Origin: Gloeocapsopsis crepidinum LEGE 06123
Lineage (GTDB): Bacteria; Cyanobacteriota; Cyanobacteriia; Cyanobacteriales; Chroococcidiopsidaceae
Length of the DNA stretch: 55,679 nucleotides
NCBI RefSeq assembly: GCF_015207655.1
Contig: NZ_JADEWN010000037.1
Location: 1-55,679 of the forward strand
Direction of reading: 5' to 3'
Part shown: piece by piece, positions 20,386 through 29,500 of the stretch
Numbering within the stretch: the stretch's first letter is position 1
Layout of the letters: each line of letters begins with the position of its first letter
The notes under the pieces: model-generated
Databases searched by the model: none
What the model was told of the DNA's origin: nothing
What the model saw: only the letters and a program-made list of their open reading frames with translations
Position numbers and translations under genes: made by a program

Positions 20386-21036
20386 ATGACATCCTACGCA
20401 ACAACCTCTGCCAAAGCAGAAATGAGCGAACTGCGCCGCTTAAGAAACTTACTACCACCAGAATTGCAAAGTTGGGTAAGTGTAGAAGGAACTACCGAAG
20501 TTAATCCACCTTTAATTACTACAGAAGAAATCGGCAGAGATCAAGTCGAAGTTCTCATCGATCTGGTGAAATGGGATCAACTGGCAATTGACCAGCGCAA
20601 TTTGCTGTTTTGGCATGAAGTTGCTCGAATTCAAAATGATACTATTCCCAAAGATGGATGGGAAATGGCAGCCCTCGCAATTGGTTTGGGTGGTGCTGTT
20701 GGTGAACTTTGGGTGCAAGATGGATTACTACTACTGCTAGCCCTAGGATTGTGCGGCGTGTCTGGCTACCGGTTATACGTCAAAAACAACGGGCAAAAGC
20801 AGCTACAAGAAGCAATTGATGCTGATGAAAAGGCGATCGCCCTTGCTACTCGCTTTAACTACACTCTCCCTAATGCCTATAAAAGCCTTGGTAGCGCACT
20901 AAAAACGTTAATTGAACAATCACCAAGTAAGCGCCAAAGGGCAAAATATGAATCTAGACTACAAGCCCTCAAACGCAGTGCGAATAAGGCTAAATCACGA
21001 ACAAAAGCTTCTCAAGAAGCCGTTTATGGAGAATAA
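20386..21036 (+). CDS. DUF3318 domain-containing protein
   Basis: The 216-residue protein belongs to a family found essentially in cyanobacteria. Visible features are an N-terminal helical part (LRRLRNLLPPELQSWV), the TEEIGRDQVEVLIDLVKWDQL block with LLFWHEVARI (an HEVA motif reminiscent of a degenerate metal site), and a hydrophobic stretch at about 105-130. A basic, lysine/arginine-rich tail ends the protein. It may be membrane associated. Its function is unknown. It starts with ATG 20386, is divergent from pheA, and converges on queE. Confidence 0.82.
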   Translation: MTSYATTSAKAEMSELRRLRNLLPPELQSWVSVEGTTEVNPPLITTEEIGRDQVEVLIDLVKWDQLAIDQRNLLFWHEVARIQNDTIPKDGWEMAALAIGLGGAVGELWVQDGLLLLLALGLCGVSGYRLYVKNNGQKQLQEAIDADEKAIALATRFNYTLPNAYKSLGSALKTLIEQSPSKRQRAKYESRLQALKRSANKAKSRTKASQEAVYGE

Positions 21037-21062
21037 ATAAAACTCCTGTGCGTCAATAATAT

Positions 21063-21851
21063 TTATAGCTGATTAAGCATTTTGTGCGTTTGAGGAACTA
21101 CACGCACGTGTTTAAGCATCTGCTTGATTTTAGCTTGCCAAGTTAAAACCTGTGCCGGAGTTGGAGCGAAAATGACTTGGTCAGATTTTTGTATGTTATC
21201 TAAAGGTGTTACAGGTTGTAGAAATAAAGGAATTTCTGGGCTAACATTTGCGACTAATTCAGCAGCTTGGTGGAGTTCAGCAATATCAGTTTCACCAGAG
21301 ACAATCACTTTAACAAATACCTCTACATTGGCTTGATAACAAAGCTGTAAGAATTCTGCGTGTTCTTGCCAGTGACTTTCGCCGCTGACGCTAGGTAACT
21401 TCAAATCCATTCCTACAGAGTTAAGATGTGGTAAAACCATAGCTAACTGCTGAGGACGATGTCCGCCTGTTTCTAGATAAATAGGTAATCCAGTACATTT
21501 TTGCAATTGAGGGAGAAATTGCAATAAAAAGGCGCTATGCAACAAAGGTTCACCACCAGTAAGACTGATACTATCGTGTAAACCAGGTACATCAAGTTGT
21601 TGTACCCACTGCAACAGTAAATCTAGAGAAACTGGATTATCGTACACTTCAAAGTCGCGTAATCCAGGCGATCGCTCAATGCGACATGTTGGTGGAACAC
21701 TCCAAGTGTGAGCACTATCACAAAAGTGACAGCGTAAGTCACATAAGGCAAAGCGAATAAAAATCTGTCGCGTACCAACATTAAGTCCTTCTCCCTGAAT
21801 TGCGGAGAAAACCTCAATCAGGCGTGCAGTAATTAGTGTATTGGTTGTCAT
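21063..21851 (-). CDS. queE: 7-carboxy-7-deazaguanine synthase
   Basis: QueE is a radical SAM enzyme that converts 6-carboxytetrahydropterin to CDG in preQ0/queuosine synthesis. The 262-residue protein has the cluster motif Cys37-x3-Cys41-x2-Cys44 in CDLRCHFCDSAHTW, the typical Trp, then SLTGGEPLLH and the strand LPIYLETGG. The N-terminus (VFSAIQGEGLNVGTRQIFIRF) is diagnostic of QueE. The partner enzyme that makes its substrate (QueD) is encoded about 22 kb away at 43815-44684, so the pathway is split in this genome. The gene converges with the DUF3318 gene. Confidence 0.94.
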   Translation of the reverse strand: MTTNTLITARLIEVFSAIQGEGLNVGTRQIFIRFALCDLRCHFCDSAHTWSVPPTCRIERSPGLRDFEVYDNPVSLDLLLQWVQQLDVPGLHDSISLTGGEPLLHSAFLLQFLPQLQKCTGLPIYLETGGHRPQQLAMVLPHLNSVGMDLKLPSVSGESHWQEHAEFLQLCYQANVEVFVKVIVSGETDIAELHQAAELVANVSPEIPLFLQPVTPLDNIQKSDQVIFAPTPAQVLTWQAKIKQMLKHVRVVPQTHKMLNQL

Positions 21852-22121
21852 TTAATATAGAATTTTTCAGATGGATAAACCATATTGAGGGAAGGAGCTT
21901 AGTAAATACATTTGCTGCTAGATCAACAAAAGCCACAGAGATGGACTTAAAACAAAATGACTCTTGAGCGTGCGCTCGTCAACTTTGTCTCGTTAGCCTC
22001 GAAGAAAGTCAAAGGACATCTGCAATTTATGCAGGAGGTCTTTTAATGAGTCGATTAATTCATTACTAACACTTCGTTACAATTAAAGTTATGAATTTCT
22101 GAAGTAATCTCTTAATCTATT

Positions 22122-22757
22122 GTGCTATCTTCCAACCAGAATTCGGAGTTGAAAAGTGTTGAACGCGATCGCGTTTTAGCTTGGTTAGAAAACAACGTTC
22201 CTCAATCCCGTATCCAACATATTCTTAGAGTAGAACAGATGGCAATTGAGTTGGCAGATTGTCATCAAATTGACGTAGAAAAAGCCGCCAAGGCTGCGTT
22301 AATGCACGATCTCGCGAAGTACTTTAAACCGCAAAAACTTTTGGACATGGCACAAGCTGAAGGATTAGAAATCGATCCTACTAGTGCAGCTAATCCTCAC
22401 TTATTGCACGCTGATGTTGGGGCGCTGGTTGCTAGAGATACTTTTAGTATAGACGATGCAGAAGTTTTACAAGCGATCGCCAATCATACTTTAGGTCAAC
22501 CTGGCATGAGTTCACTTAGCTGTATCGTGTTTTTGGCAGACAGCTTAGAACCAGAACGCGGAGATACTTCAGAGTTAGCAAAATTAAGAAAAACAAGTTA
22601 TCACAACCTTGACCAAGCTGTGTGGTTAACTTGCGACTACTCGTTGAAATTATTAGTTGAAACGCATCGTCTCATTCATCCTCGAACAGTTGCTACACGT
22701 AACTGGTTTTTGCAAAAAGTAAAAAATTCGCAGCGAGTAGTTGATAAAACTGCATGA
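22122..22757 (+). CDS. yqeK: YqeK-type HD-domain Ap4A hydrolase
   Basis: YqeK proteins are HD-domain phosphohydrolases that symmetrically cleave diadenosine tetraphosphate. The 211-residue product has HILRVEQMAIELA, the metal-binding LMHDLAKY (His-Asp), HADVGALVA and ANHTLGQPGMSSLSCIVFLADSLEP in family order. The start is GTG 22122 in the absence of a suitable ATG. It is the first gene of a group typical for cyanobacteria (yqeK, rsfS, CGLD27, asparaginase), with a 100-bp gap to rsfS. Confidence 0.88.
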   Translation: MLSSNQNSELKSVERDRVLAWLENNVPQSRIQHILRVEQMAIELADCHQIDVEKAAKAALMHDLAKYFKPQKLLDMAQAEGLEIDPTSAANPHLLHADVGALVARDTFSIDDAEVLQAIANHTLGQPGMSSLSCIVFLADSLEPERGDTSELAKLRKTSYHNLDQAVWLTCDYSLKLLVETHRLIHPRTVATRNWFLQKVKNSQRVVDKTA

Positions 22758-22857
22758 GCCGTTGTTTTTTGTTAGTATGCAGAAAAAACGCAGCCGTGAT
22801 TTTGCAGAATAATTTTTAAAGATGTTTAATAAATTTTATCAAGTTATCTGAGGTTTA

Positions 22858-23304
22858 ATGACTGAATATTCGCCAATAAATTCACAATCACAGTCTGTAT
22901 CCAGAGCATCGAGTGCAGTTAAATCAGGACAAGCCGAGGTAGATAATAGTGGTAAAGAATTAGCCCTTACTGCTGCTCAAGCAGCTTCAGAGCGTAAAGC
23001 AGGAGACATTGTCGTGCTGCGGGTTACAGACGTATCATATATGGCAGACTATTTTGTCATCGCCACTGGATACTCACACGTTCAAGTCCGCGCGATCGCT
23101 TCTGCAATTGCAGACAAAGTGGAACAAGAGTGGCAGCGTCAACCGATACGCACTGAGGGAAAAGCAGATGCAAGTTGGGTGTTACAAGACTATGGTGATG
23201 TCATAGTTCATATCATGATGGCTAAAGAGCGTGAATTTTACAATTTAGAAGCTTTTTGGGGTCATGCGGAACAAATCGAGTTTACCACTGCCGATGGGGC
23301 TTAG
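22858..23304 (+). CDS. rsfS: Ribosome silencing factor RsfS (Iojap)
   Basis: RsfS binds L14 on the 50S subunit and blocks subunit joining when nutrients run low. The 148-residue protein has an acidic, variable N-terminal extension of about 35 residues. The conserved core follows: [12 protein letters not shown], the [22 protein letters not shown] block, [21 protein letters not shown] and [12 protein letters not shown]. It lies downstream of yqeK, as in many bacteria. The stop at 23302-23304 is 4 bp before the ATG of the CGLD27 gene, so the two are translationally coupled or nearly so. Confidence 0.95.
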   Translation: MTEYSPINSQSQSVSRASSAVKSGQAEVDNSGKELALTAAQAASERKAGDIVVLRVTDVSYMADYFVIATGYSHVQVRAIASAIADKVEQEWQRQPIRTEGKADASWVLQDYGDVIVHIMMAKEREFYNLEAFWGHAEQIEFTTADGA

Positions 23305-23308
23305 CACC

Positions 23309-23809
23309 ATGATGGATTTTTCAGTTTCTGATTGTCCTGTCCCTGCGGAACAACAGCCACTCAACGAATATGAGGCGCTAAAAGCATCAAACTTTTTTAG
23401 TACTTGTAGTTCAGAATGGCGTAAGTATCTCACCAAGTTAGCTTGGGTGTGGGGATTATCTTGGGTCATTGCAGGACCAGTCGCCGCCGCAAGTTTTTCT
23501 CCCCAGAAGTATATTGTACAATTTATGCTTTGTGGAGCGGGGTTAGCAACTATTGGCGTCATTTTTACTGTTGTACGTTGGTATTTAGGCTGGTCTTACG
23601 TATGCGATCGCCTGACAAGTCCAACGATTTTTTACGAAGAGTCAGGTTGGTATGACGGACAAACGTGGACAAAGCCACAAGAAATCCTGACGCGCGATCG
23701 TTTGATTGTTAGCTATCAAGTTAAACCAATTATTCACCGTTTACAGCAGACGTTAGGAGTCATAGCACTAATTCTATTGTTGGGTGAGTTATTTTGGTAT
23801 TTTTTGTAA
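23309..23809 (+). CDS. CGLD27 family (DUF1230) membrane protein
   Basis: The 166-residue protein belongs to a family shared by cyanobacteria and chloroplasts. It has two hydrophobic segments in the middle (LAWVWGLSWVIAGPVAAASF and IVQFMLCGAGLATIGVIF) and one at the C-terminus (TLGVIALILLLGELFWYFL). The conserved YLGWSYVCDRLTSPTIFYEE and ESGWYDGQTWTKP stretches separate them. The function is unresolved; a green-lineage role is known only from conservation. ATG 23309 (or the adjacent ATG 23312) is preferred over the upstream in-frame ATG 23264, which would overlap rsfS. Confidence 0.88.
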   Translation: MMDFSVSDCPVPAEQQPLNEYEALKASNFFSTCSSEWRKYLTKLAWVWGLSWVIAGPVAAASFSPQKYIVQFMLCGAGLATIGVIFTVVRWYLGWSYVCDRLTSPTIFYEESGWYDGQTWTKPQEILTRDRLIVSYQVKPIIHRLQQTLGVIALILLLGELFWYFL

Positions 23810-23870
23810 TTTTCTCGATTCATCAGTTTGAGATCTACTTTTACGTCCCGCTAAATGATAGAGTTTACCC

Positions 23871-24824
23871 ATGACAAGGGGAAAACGAACTCAAGCCGCA
23901 GAACTCGAAGTGAGGTTACTGCGCGAAGGTATTATCGAATCAAGACATTTAGTCCAGGCTGTCGTATGTGACGACCGAGGACGAGTTTTGTCTGTTGCTG
24001 GAAATGCAGAGACTGCGACATTTATCCGTTCTGCACTCAAGCCATTTCAAGCATTGGGTGTCACTACAACAGGGACACTTGAACGCTACAACCTAACGGA
24101 TCGAGATTTAGCAATTATCTGTAGTTCACATAAAGGGACAATAGAACAAGTACGTCAAGTATTTAATATTCTCTGGCGTGCAGATATTGATCCTTCAGTA
24201 TTGCAGTGCCCTATCCCTGAAGGCAAACATAGTTCATTGCAGTACAACTGTTCAGGAAAACACGCTGGTATGCTTGCTGTTTGTCAGCAACGGCGTTGGT
24301 CACTCAATAATTACTTACAGCGCACTCATCCTGTGCAGCAACTGATTTTTGGTAAAATTGCCGAATTACTGCGGATGCCAGCTGATGAATTTATCAGTGC
24401 CCATGATGATTGTGGCGCTCCGACTTATTTGATGCAAATAGGACAAATTGCATCATTGTATGCGCAGCTTGCTTCTGGCAATAACCTTGATATGGAAAGA
24501 ATTGTGCGGGCTATGACGCATCACCCTAAGCTGGTTGCCGGAGAAGGTGAATTTGATACAGAACTCATGCGCCTAACTCAAGGAGAGTTAGTAAGTAAGG
24601 CTGGTGCAGAAGGCATTCAATGTATTGGTCGCATTGGCGAGGGTATGGGATTGGCAATTAAAGTGATGGATGGGGCAAAGCGGGCTAAATATGCTGTTGC
24701 CATTTACCTACTTCAGCAAATGGGTTGGATTAACCCTAGTGTTGCAGAAACTTTGGCAGAATCGTTTATGACACTAGGAAAATACAAGCGCCTAGAAGTC
24801 GTTGGAGAATTGTCCATGTTGTAG
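23871..24824 (+). CDS. L-asparaginase II-like protein (AnsA type)
   Basis: This family (PF06089-type) hydrolyses asparagine to aspartate and ammonia and differs from both the classic EcAII and plant types. The 317-residue product has LREGIIESRHLVQAVVCD, SALKPFQALG, CSSHKGTIEQV, the SSLQYNCSGKHAGMLA block, HDDCGAPTYLM and SKAGAEGIQCIG in the usual order. It is the last gene of the yqeK-rsfS-CGLD27 group, 61 bp downstream. Its placement with nitrogen genes elsewhere in the window (glsF, nblA) may be coincidental. Confidence 0.87.
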   Translation: MTRGKRTQAAELEVRLLREGIIESRHLVQAVVCDDRGRVLSVAGNAETATFIRSALKPFQALGVTTTGTLERYNLTDRDLAIICSSHKGTIEQVRQVFNILWRADIDPSVLQCPIPEGKHSSLQYNCSGKHAGMLAVCQQRRWSLNNYLQRTHPVQQLIFGKIAELLRMPADEFISAHDDCGAPTYLMQIGQIASLYAQLASGNNLDMERIVRAMTHHPKLVAGEGEFDTELMRLTQGELVSKAGAEGIQCIGRIGEGMGLAIKVMDGAKRAKYAVAIYLLQQMGWINPSVAETLAESFMTLGKYKRLEVVGELSML

Positions 24825-24864
24825 TTGCTAAAATTTTGATAACGGGTTATATTAGATAAGTTGA

Positions 24865-24941
<77 letters not shown>

Positions 24942-24948
24942 AATAAGA

Positions 24949-24983
24949 AACCTCGTAGTCTGTAGTGATTGCGAGGTTTTTTT
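24949..24983 (+). terminator. Rho-independent terminator after tRNA-fMet
   Basis: AACCTCG (24949-24955) pairs with CGAGGTT (24972-24978) and leads into a run of seven T. It lies 8 bp after the tRNA and just before the convergent SDR gene. Confidence 0.75.
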
Positions 24984-24991
24984 ATGAAGAT

Positions 24992-25744
24992 CTACCGGAC
25001 ATAAGACGCGCCATTAATATCAATTGTTGTTCCTGTAGCGTGCGGAGCTAGCCCAGAGGCTAAAAAGGCAATAACATTAGCAACATCTTGAGGTGGAGCA
25101 ATTTTACCCAGAGGAATATCACGAGTTACAACTGCTTCACCGTATGCTCGAATAAACTCGTCTGCCATCTCAGTTTCAACGAAACCAGGTGCCACAGCAA
25201 AAGCAAGAATATTATCAGCAGCAAACCCCCGCGCAATACTACGCGTTAAGGCAATAACACCCCCTTTTGAAGCAGCATAGTGCATATAGTCTGGGGCGTC
25301 ACCGCGAAAAGCGGCGCGACTCGCAACATTAATGATAATTCCACCAGCGCGATCGCGAAAATGCCCAATAGCCTCGCGGCACAAATCAGCAACCGCAATC
25401 AAATTAACTTGTAAAGTTGTCTGCCATGTGCTGCCCCACATCTCATCATCAATGCCCGCTGACTGGATAATACCTGCATTATTGACTAAGACATCAATTT
25501 GCCCTCGCCATGCGATCGCTTCTTGCCATAATTTACGACTCGCATTTGTAATAGCTAAATCGGCTTGTACTACATAACAGCGATCGCCACCGATTTCTTG
25601 AGCGATAGCTTGGGCAGATGCTTGCGCGCGACTGTAGTGTAGGATCACATAAGCTCCAGAAGAAGCAAGTGTCAACACTGTTGCTGCACCAATTCCTCGC
25701 GATCCCCCTGTAACTAAAATAACTTTGTCGTGTAGATCAATCAT
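24992..25744 (-). CDS. SDR family oxidoreductase, FabG-like
   Basis: This is a classical short-chain dehydrogenase of 250 residues. It has the cofactor-binding VTGGSRGIGAAT (TGxxxGxG), VLVNNAGI (NNAG), the catalytic Ser in NVASRAAF and the Tyr-x3-Lys in YMHYAASKGG, then APGFVETEMA. The catalytic set is complete. NAD(P)H specificity and substrate cannot be told; many such proteins are 3-oxoacyl-ACP reductase-like. AGGAGG lies 4 bases before the ATG. The gene is divergent from a GTPase gene only 39 bp away, so the two promoters must overlap. Confidence 0.9.
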   Translation of the reverse strand: MIDLHDKVILVTGGSRGIGAATVLTLASSGAYVILHYSRAQASAQAIAQEIGGDRCYVVQADLAITNASRKLWQEAIAWRGQIDVLVNNAGIIQSAGIDDEMWGSTWQTTLQVNLIAVADLCREAIGHFRDRAGGIIINVASRAAFRGDAPDYMHYAASKGGVIALTRSIARGFAADNILAFAVAPGFVETEMADEFIRAYGEAVVTRDIPLGKIAPPQDVANVIAFLASGLAPHATGTTIDINGASYVR

Positions 25745-25783
25745 CAGTCCTCCTAGTGCTAATCGCTTTCACAAAATTGTTCT

Positions 25784-27265
25784 ATGCTGGAAGAGAAAGC
25801 ATCCAAGTATTTGCATTTAATCATGGCTGTTCAGTTGCGGCGACCGATTTTAATGGGTGGTGTAGGTTTATCCTTCTGTTTGTGGGTATTGCAAAGTTGG
25901 CATCACTCTATTGTGCTAGGTGAGTATGGCATTTTAGGAGCGATCGCAGTGGGTGGAACTTTGTGGCTATGGCAGCAAAGAACTCCAAAGAGACAAAGTC
26001 TAGATAATTTACCTGTCACGCGAGAAACTGTAGAAAAAGCGATCGCACAAGTAGCAAGTGTGATTGAACAGTTGACTGTCGAAACTGAAAGCGATCCAAT
26101 TCAACTGCGCCAAGAACTAGCCGAACTCAATAACGAGTTTGAACGACAAGAATTACGAGTAGTTGTGACTGGCGGTAAATCAGTTGGTAAATCAACTCTA
26201 ATTCAAGTATTGTCTGATCGCTTCCTTGGGCAGAAGCTAAGTTTTCATGAAACACCTGCTTTATTTACAATTGTTGATAGCGATCGCCAAGCTGAAACTG
26301 CTGCACTTGCACAAGCAAATACTGCAGATTTAGTATTATTTGTAACTAACGGCGATTTAACAGAAACTGACTTTCAGACGTTGCAGCAGTTAATCGCAAC
26401 GAATCGGCAACGTACTTTGCTTGTATCTAATAAACAAGATCATCATTTAGCTGAAGAACGCACCGTTGTGTTATACGCATTACAACAGCGGATGCAAACA
26501 CTGCTAAAAGCAGAAGATATTATTGCGATCGCGGCATCTCCTAATCAAAGGAAGGTGCGCCAACATGCAGCGGATGGTGCAATTCAAGAATGGCTAGAAC
26601 AACCTCAACCTGTCATTGAACAACTGGGAGATCGCTTAGCAACTATTGCAACCGAAGAAAGACAACAATTGATTTGGGCAACAACGCAACGCCAAGCTGT
26701 AACGATAAAAGTTAAGGCAAAAACACTACTCAATAACGTTAGACGCGATCGCGCTATCCCTGTTATCGAACAATATCAGTGGATTGCTGCTGCTGCTGCT
26801 TTTGCAAATCCAGTTCCCGCGCTTGATTTACTGGCAACTGCAGCAATTAATGCCCAGTTAGTAACCGAATTAGGTGCAATCTATCAACAGAAATTCTCTC
26901 TTCAACAAGCCCAAACTGTCGCTGGAACTATGGGAAGTTTGATGGTAAAGCTGGGTTTAATCGAACTTTCAACAAAAGCTGTAAGCACAGTGCTCAAAAG
27001 TAATGCCGTAACTTTTGTTGCAGGAGGGGTTGTACAAGGCATGAGTGCGGCGTACCTGACACGTTTAGCGGGTTTAAGTTTGGTTGAGTATTTCCAATTA
27101 CAGGAAGTGGCAATTGACTCTAAAGGACTAAATTTAGAGAAGTTAAGCCAAACCTTACAAAAAGTATTTCAGCAAAATCAGCAAGCATTTTTACAAGGTT
27201 TTGTCAAGCAAGGTGTCGAACGTTTGTTACCAAAACAATCTCAATCACAACTTGCTGAATCATAG
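25784..27265 (+). CDS. Membrane-associated DUF697-like GTPase, first of a tandem pair
   Basis: The 493-residue protein has two N-terminal hydrophobic segments (about 22-38 and 46-64), then a GTPase-like domain with the P-loop GGKSVGKST at 130-138. It has a G4-like SNKQD motif, but no recognisable G3 DxxG; the expected place reads TIVDSDRQAE. The C-terminal half is helical and alanine-rich and resembles DUF697 (AAFANPVPALDLLATAAINAQ). It may be a weak or degenerate GTPase that anchors or partners the second GTPase downstream. Related proteins are widespread in cyanobacteria and of unknown function. Confidence 0.75.
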   Translation: MLEEKASKYLHLIMAVQLRRPILMGGVGLSFCLWVLQSWHHSIVLGEYGILGAIAVGGTLWLWQQRTPKRQSLDNLPVTRETVEKAIAQVASVIEQLTVETESDPIQLRQELAELNNEFERQELRVVVTGGKSVGKSTLIQVLSDRFLGQKLSFHETPALFTIVDSDRQAETAALAQANTADLVLFVTNGDLTETDFQTLQQLIATNRQRTLLVSNKQDHHLAEERTVVLYALQQRMQTLLKAEDIIAIAASPNQRKVRQHAADGAIQEWLEQPQPVIEQLGDRLATIATEERQQLIWATTQRQAVTIKVKAKTLLNNVRRDRAIPVIEQYQWIAAAAAFANPVPALDLLATAAINAQLVTELGAIYQQKFSLQQAQTVAGTMGSLMVKLGLIELSTKAVSTVLKSNAVTFVAGGVVQGMSAAYLTRLAGLSLVEYFQLQEVAIDSKGLNLEKLSQTLQKVFQQNQQAFLQGFVKQGVERLLPKQSQSQLAES

Positions 27266-27497
27266 CTTGGCAAATGAATTCGCAGCTAGTCAAACATAAA
27301 CGCACAGCGGCTTCCCGCAGGGTAGTCCACCTCTGTGGACTTACTCATACTCATAAAGAAACTTCACGATATACGCTCATCACCTACAAACTGATGTTAA
27401 TTAAAACATCGCTTACGATAGAAGAAGCTAAAGTGGGAAATCCTCGTTAAGAATGGATTTGTAGCTGTCGTTCTGATTTTGAGTCATTAATTATATA
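27266..27497. other. Short spacer with palindromic patch between the two GTPase genes
   Basis: The 232-bp spacer contains AGTCCAC/GTGGACT around 27325-27342, next to GGCTTCCCGCAGGGTAG. This kind of palindromic patch often recurs in cyanobacterial spacers. No gene was seen. Confidence 0.3.
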
Positions 27498-28853
27498 GTG
27501 CGTACTAGTCAACAAGAGTCTCATTTAAACCGTGCCAAGGCAAGCTTACGACAAGCGCTATCGTGGTATTCACATCTGCGTAAGTCGGGAGGGCGATCGC
27601 CTGCAAGTTGGGAACTTTCAGGATTAGTCAAACCAGAAATTGAGGTGTTAAATTCGGCACTGAGTAAAATAGATTCCAATGTGATTCGGATTGCGGCGTT
27701 TGGTTTAGTCAGTCGTGGTAAGTCGGCAGTTTTAAATGCATTAATAGGAGAAAAAGTTCTCCAAACGGGACCACTACATGGTGTAACTCAATATCCGCGT
27801 TCAGTACGGTGGACTCCGAGTGAAAAAGGTAAAGTTCAAATTGAGTTGATTGATACGCCAGGATTAGATGAAATAGAAGGACAAATACGCGCGCAAATGG
27901 CGCGGGATGTGGCACGCCAAGCTGATTTGATTTTGTTTGTTGTTGCAGGTGATATCACGCGGACTGAATATCAAGCATTATGTGAGTTGCGGCGATCGCA
28001 AAAACCTTTAATCTTAGTATTCAACAAAATTGATTTGTATCCTGACACTGATCGCGAAGCAATTTACAACAATTTGCAGCAATTGGCAACACAGGGACGC
28101 GAAGTTATGTCCCCTGATGAAATTGTCATGGTAGCCGCAGAACCAGCACCGATGGAAGTCCGTGTAGAGTGGGCTGATGGCAAGATAACAGAGGAATTAG
28201 AAACGCACTCACCACAAATTACTGAACTTCAGCAAGCAATCTTAAGAATTCTTAATCGCGAAGGGCGATCGCTTTTAGCGTTAAATGCTTTGATCCAAGC
28301 CCGCCAAGCAACAGCGGAAATTGCCCATAAGTCTGTAGAATTGCGTCAAAAGGAAGCTGAAGATTTAATTTGGCAATTTACCAAATACAAAGCATTAGCA
28401 GTTGCACTTAATCCTGTGGCATTTTTAGATCTACTCGGTGGAGTTGTTGCTGACTTGGCACTCATTCGTTCTTTGGCAAAGGTTTATGGTTTACCGATGA
28501 CAGGCTATGAAGCAGCAAAGCTGTTACGCACTATTTTGCTAAGTTCTGGAGGTTTACTCTTAGCTGAACTTGGAAGTGGTTTATTTTTAGGTTTGGGAAA
28601 AAGTACCGCTGCTGTTGCTAGTAGCGAGAACCCTGGTAACTTAACTGCTTATTTTGGTGCGGCGATCGCCCAAGGTAGTATTGCAGGTTACGGTTCTTAT
28701 ATTGTCGGACAAGCTGCCCAAGTTTATTTAGAACGCGGCTGCACTTGGGGACAACTCGGAACTAGTACCGTTATTCAAGAAATACTAGAACAGGTAGAAC
28801 CAAATACAATTCTTTACCGCCTGCGCCAAGAGTTGAGTCAACATTTAAATTGA
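27498..28853 (+). CDS. DUF697-like GTPase, second of the tandem pair
   Basis: The 451-residue product has a complete Era/dynamin-like G domain: G1 GLVSRGKSAVLN at 69-80, G3 DTPGLDE at 119-125 and G4 NKIDLY at 176. It ends with an alanine/leucine-rich DUF697-type membrane-associating half (LNPVAFLDLLGGVVADLALI, then two hydrophobic stretches). Unlike its upstream neighbour it keeps all G motifs, so it should hydrolyse GTP. Pairs of such GTPases are common in cyanobacteria. A membrane-remodelling or envelope role is plausible but unproven. It starts at GTG 27498. Confidence 0.8.
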   Translation: MRTSQQESHLNRAKASLRQALSWYSHLRKSGGRSPASWELSGLVKPEIEVLNSALSKIDSNVIRIAAFGLVSRGKSAVLNALIGEKVLQTGPLHGVTQYPRSVRWTPSEKGKVQIELIDTPGLDEIEGQIRAQMARDVARQADLILFVVAGDITRTEYQALCELRRSQKPLILVFNKIDLYPDTDREAIYNNLQQLATQGREVMSPDEIVMVAAEPAPMEVRVEWADGKITEELETHSPQITELQQAILRILNREGRSLLALNALIQARQATAEIAHKSVELRQKEAEDLIWQFTKYKALAVALNPVAFLDLLGGVVADLALIRSLAKVYGLPMTGYEAAKLLRTILLSSGGLLLAELGSGLFLGLGKSTAAVASSENPGNLTAYFGAAIAQGSIAGYGSYIVGQAAQVYLERGCTWGQLGTSTVIQEILEQVEPNTILYRLRQELSQHLN

Positions 28854-28874
28854 TGCATAGATTGGTGAAAAGTC

Positions 28875-28900
28875 GCGCTTTGGCTAGTGAAAGAGGAGTT
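28875..28900 (+). repeat. Dispersed intergenic repeat, copy 2
   Basis: GCGCTTTGGCTAGTG followed by AAAGAGGAGTT matches the 19318-19344 unit with one gap and one or two changes. It lies 21 bp after the GTPase stop, the same kind of position as the other copy. Confidence 0.5.
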
Positions 28901-29067
28901 CAAAGCTTAGAGAGAGTAGGCAACATCAGTACGGTGTTCAGGTGTCCTTCATTTAAAATCTTAGTTAATATCAAATCCGGTTAATTACTTACAATCAAAG
29001 TGATGATTGATTATCCACTAGTAACTCGCTCATAGCCTGGTTATTGAACCGGAGACGGTATGGAAGA

Positions 29068-29481
29068 ATGCCAGAAATCGTTTACAAAACCAATTTAGAT
29101 AGTGTTGATTGGACAGAGATGAAAACAACACTATGCCGAGATGCCTTTGACAATGGGCGTACTCCAGAACAGCTTAAAACCTCTTTTGAAAATAGTTATG
29201 CTGCCTGTGTTGCTTACGCTAATAATCGTATTGTTGGCACTGCCCGTGTTTTATCTGATGGTGTTTGCAATGCTTATATTGTTGATGTTTGGACACTTAG
29301 CGCATATCGTCGTCAAGGTATTGCAACAGCAATGATGCAAAATCTACTTAGTAGATTGAAGGGGCAACACGTCTATTTGTTTACAGATGATGTTCCTCAA
29401 CTTTATGCGAAACTTGGTTTTGTAGAGCAACCTGTTGGTATGGGACAAGTCATTGGAACGTGGTTGGTGAATGAGGCATAA
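29068..29481 (+). CDS. GNAT family N-acetyltransferase
   Basis: The 137-residue protein has the GNAT core: VAYANNRIVGTARVLSDG, then VDVWTLSAYRRQGIATAMM, where the R/Q-x-x-G-x-G/A acetyl-CoA loop reads RRQGIA, then LYAKLGFVEQPVGMG. The substrate is unknown. ATG 29068 (MPEIVYKTN) is chosen, with GGAAGA just upstream. A TTG-initiated extension from 29044 adds eight basic residues. The gene converges with a small membrane protein gene 20 bp away. Confidence 0.85.
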   Translation: MPEIVYKTNLDSVDWTEMKTTLCRDAFDNGRTPEQLKTSFENSYAACVAYANNRIVGTARVLSDGVCNAYIVDVWTLSAYRRQGIATAMMQNLLSRLKGQHVYLFTDDVPQLYAKLGFVEQPVGMGQVIGTWLVNEA

Positions 29482-29500
29482 AACTAATGGCGTTAATTTT

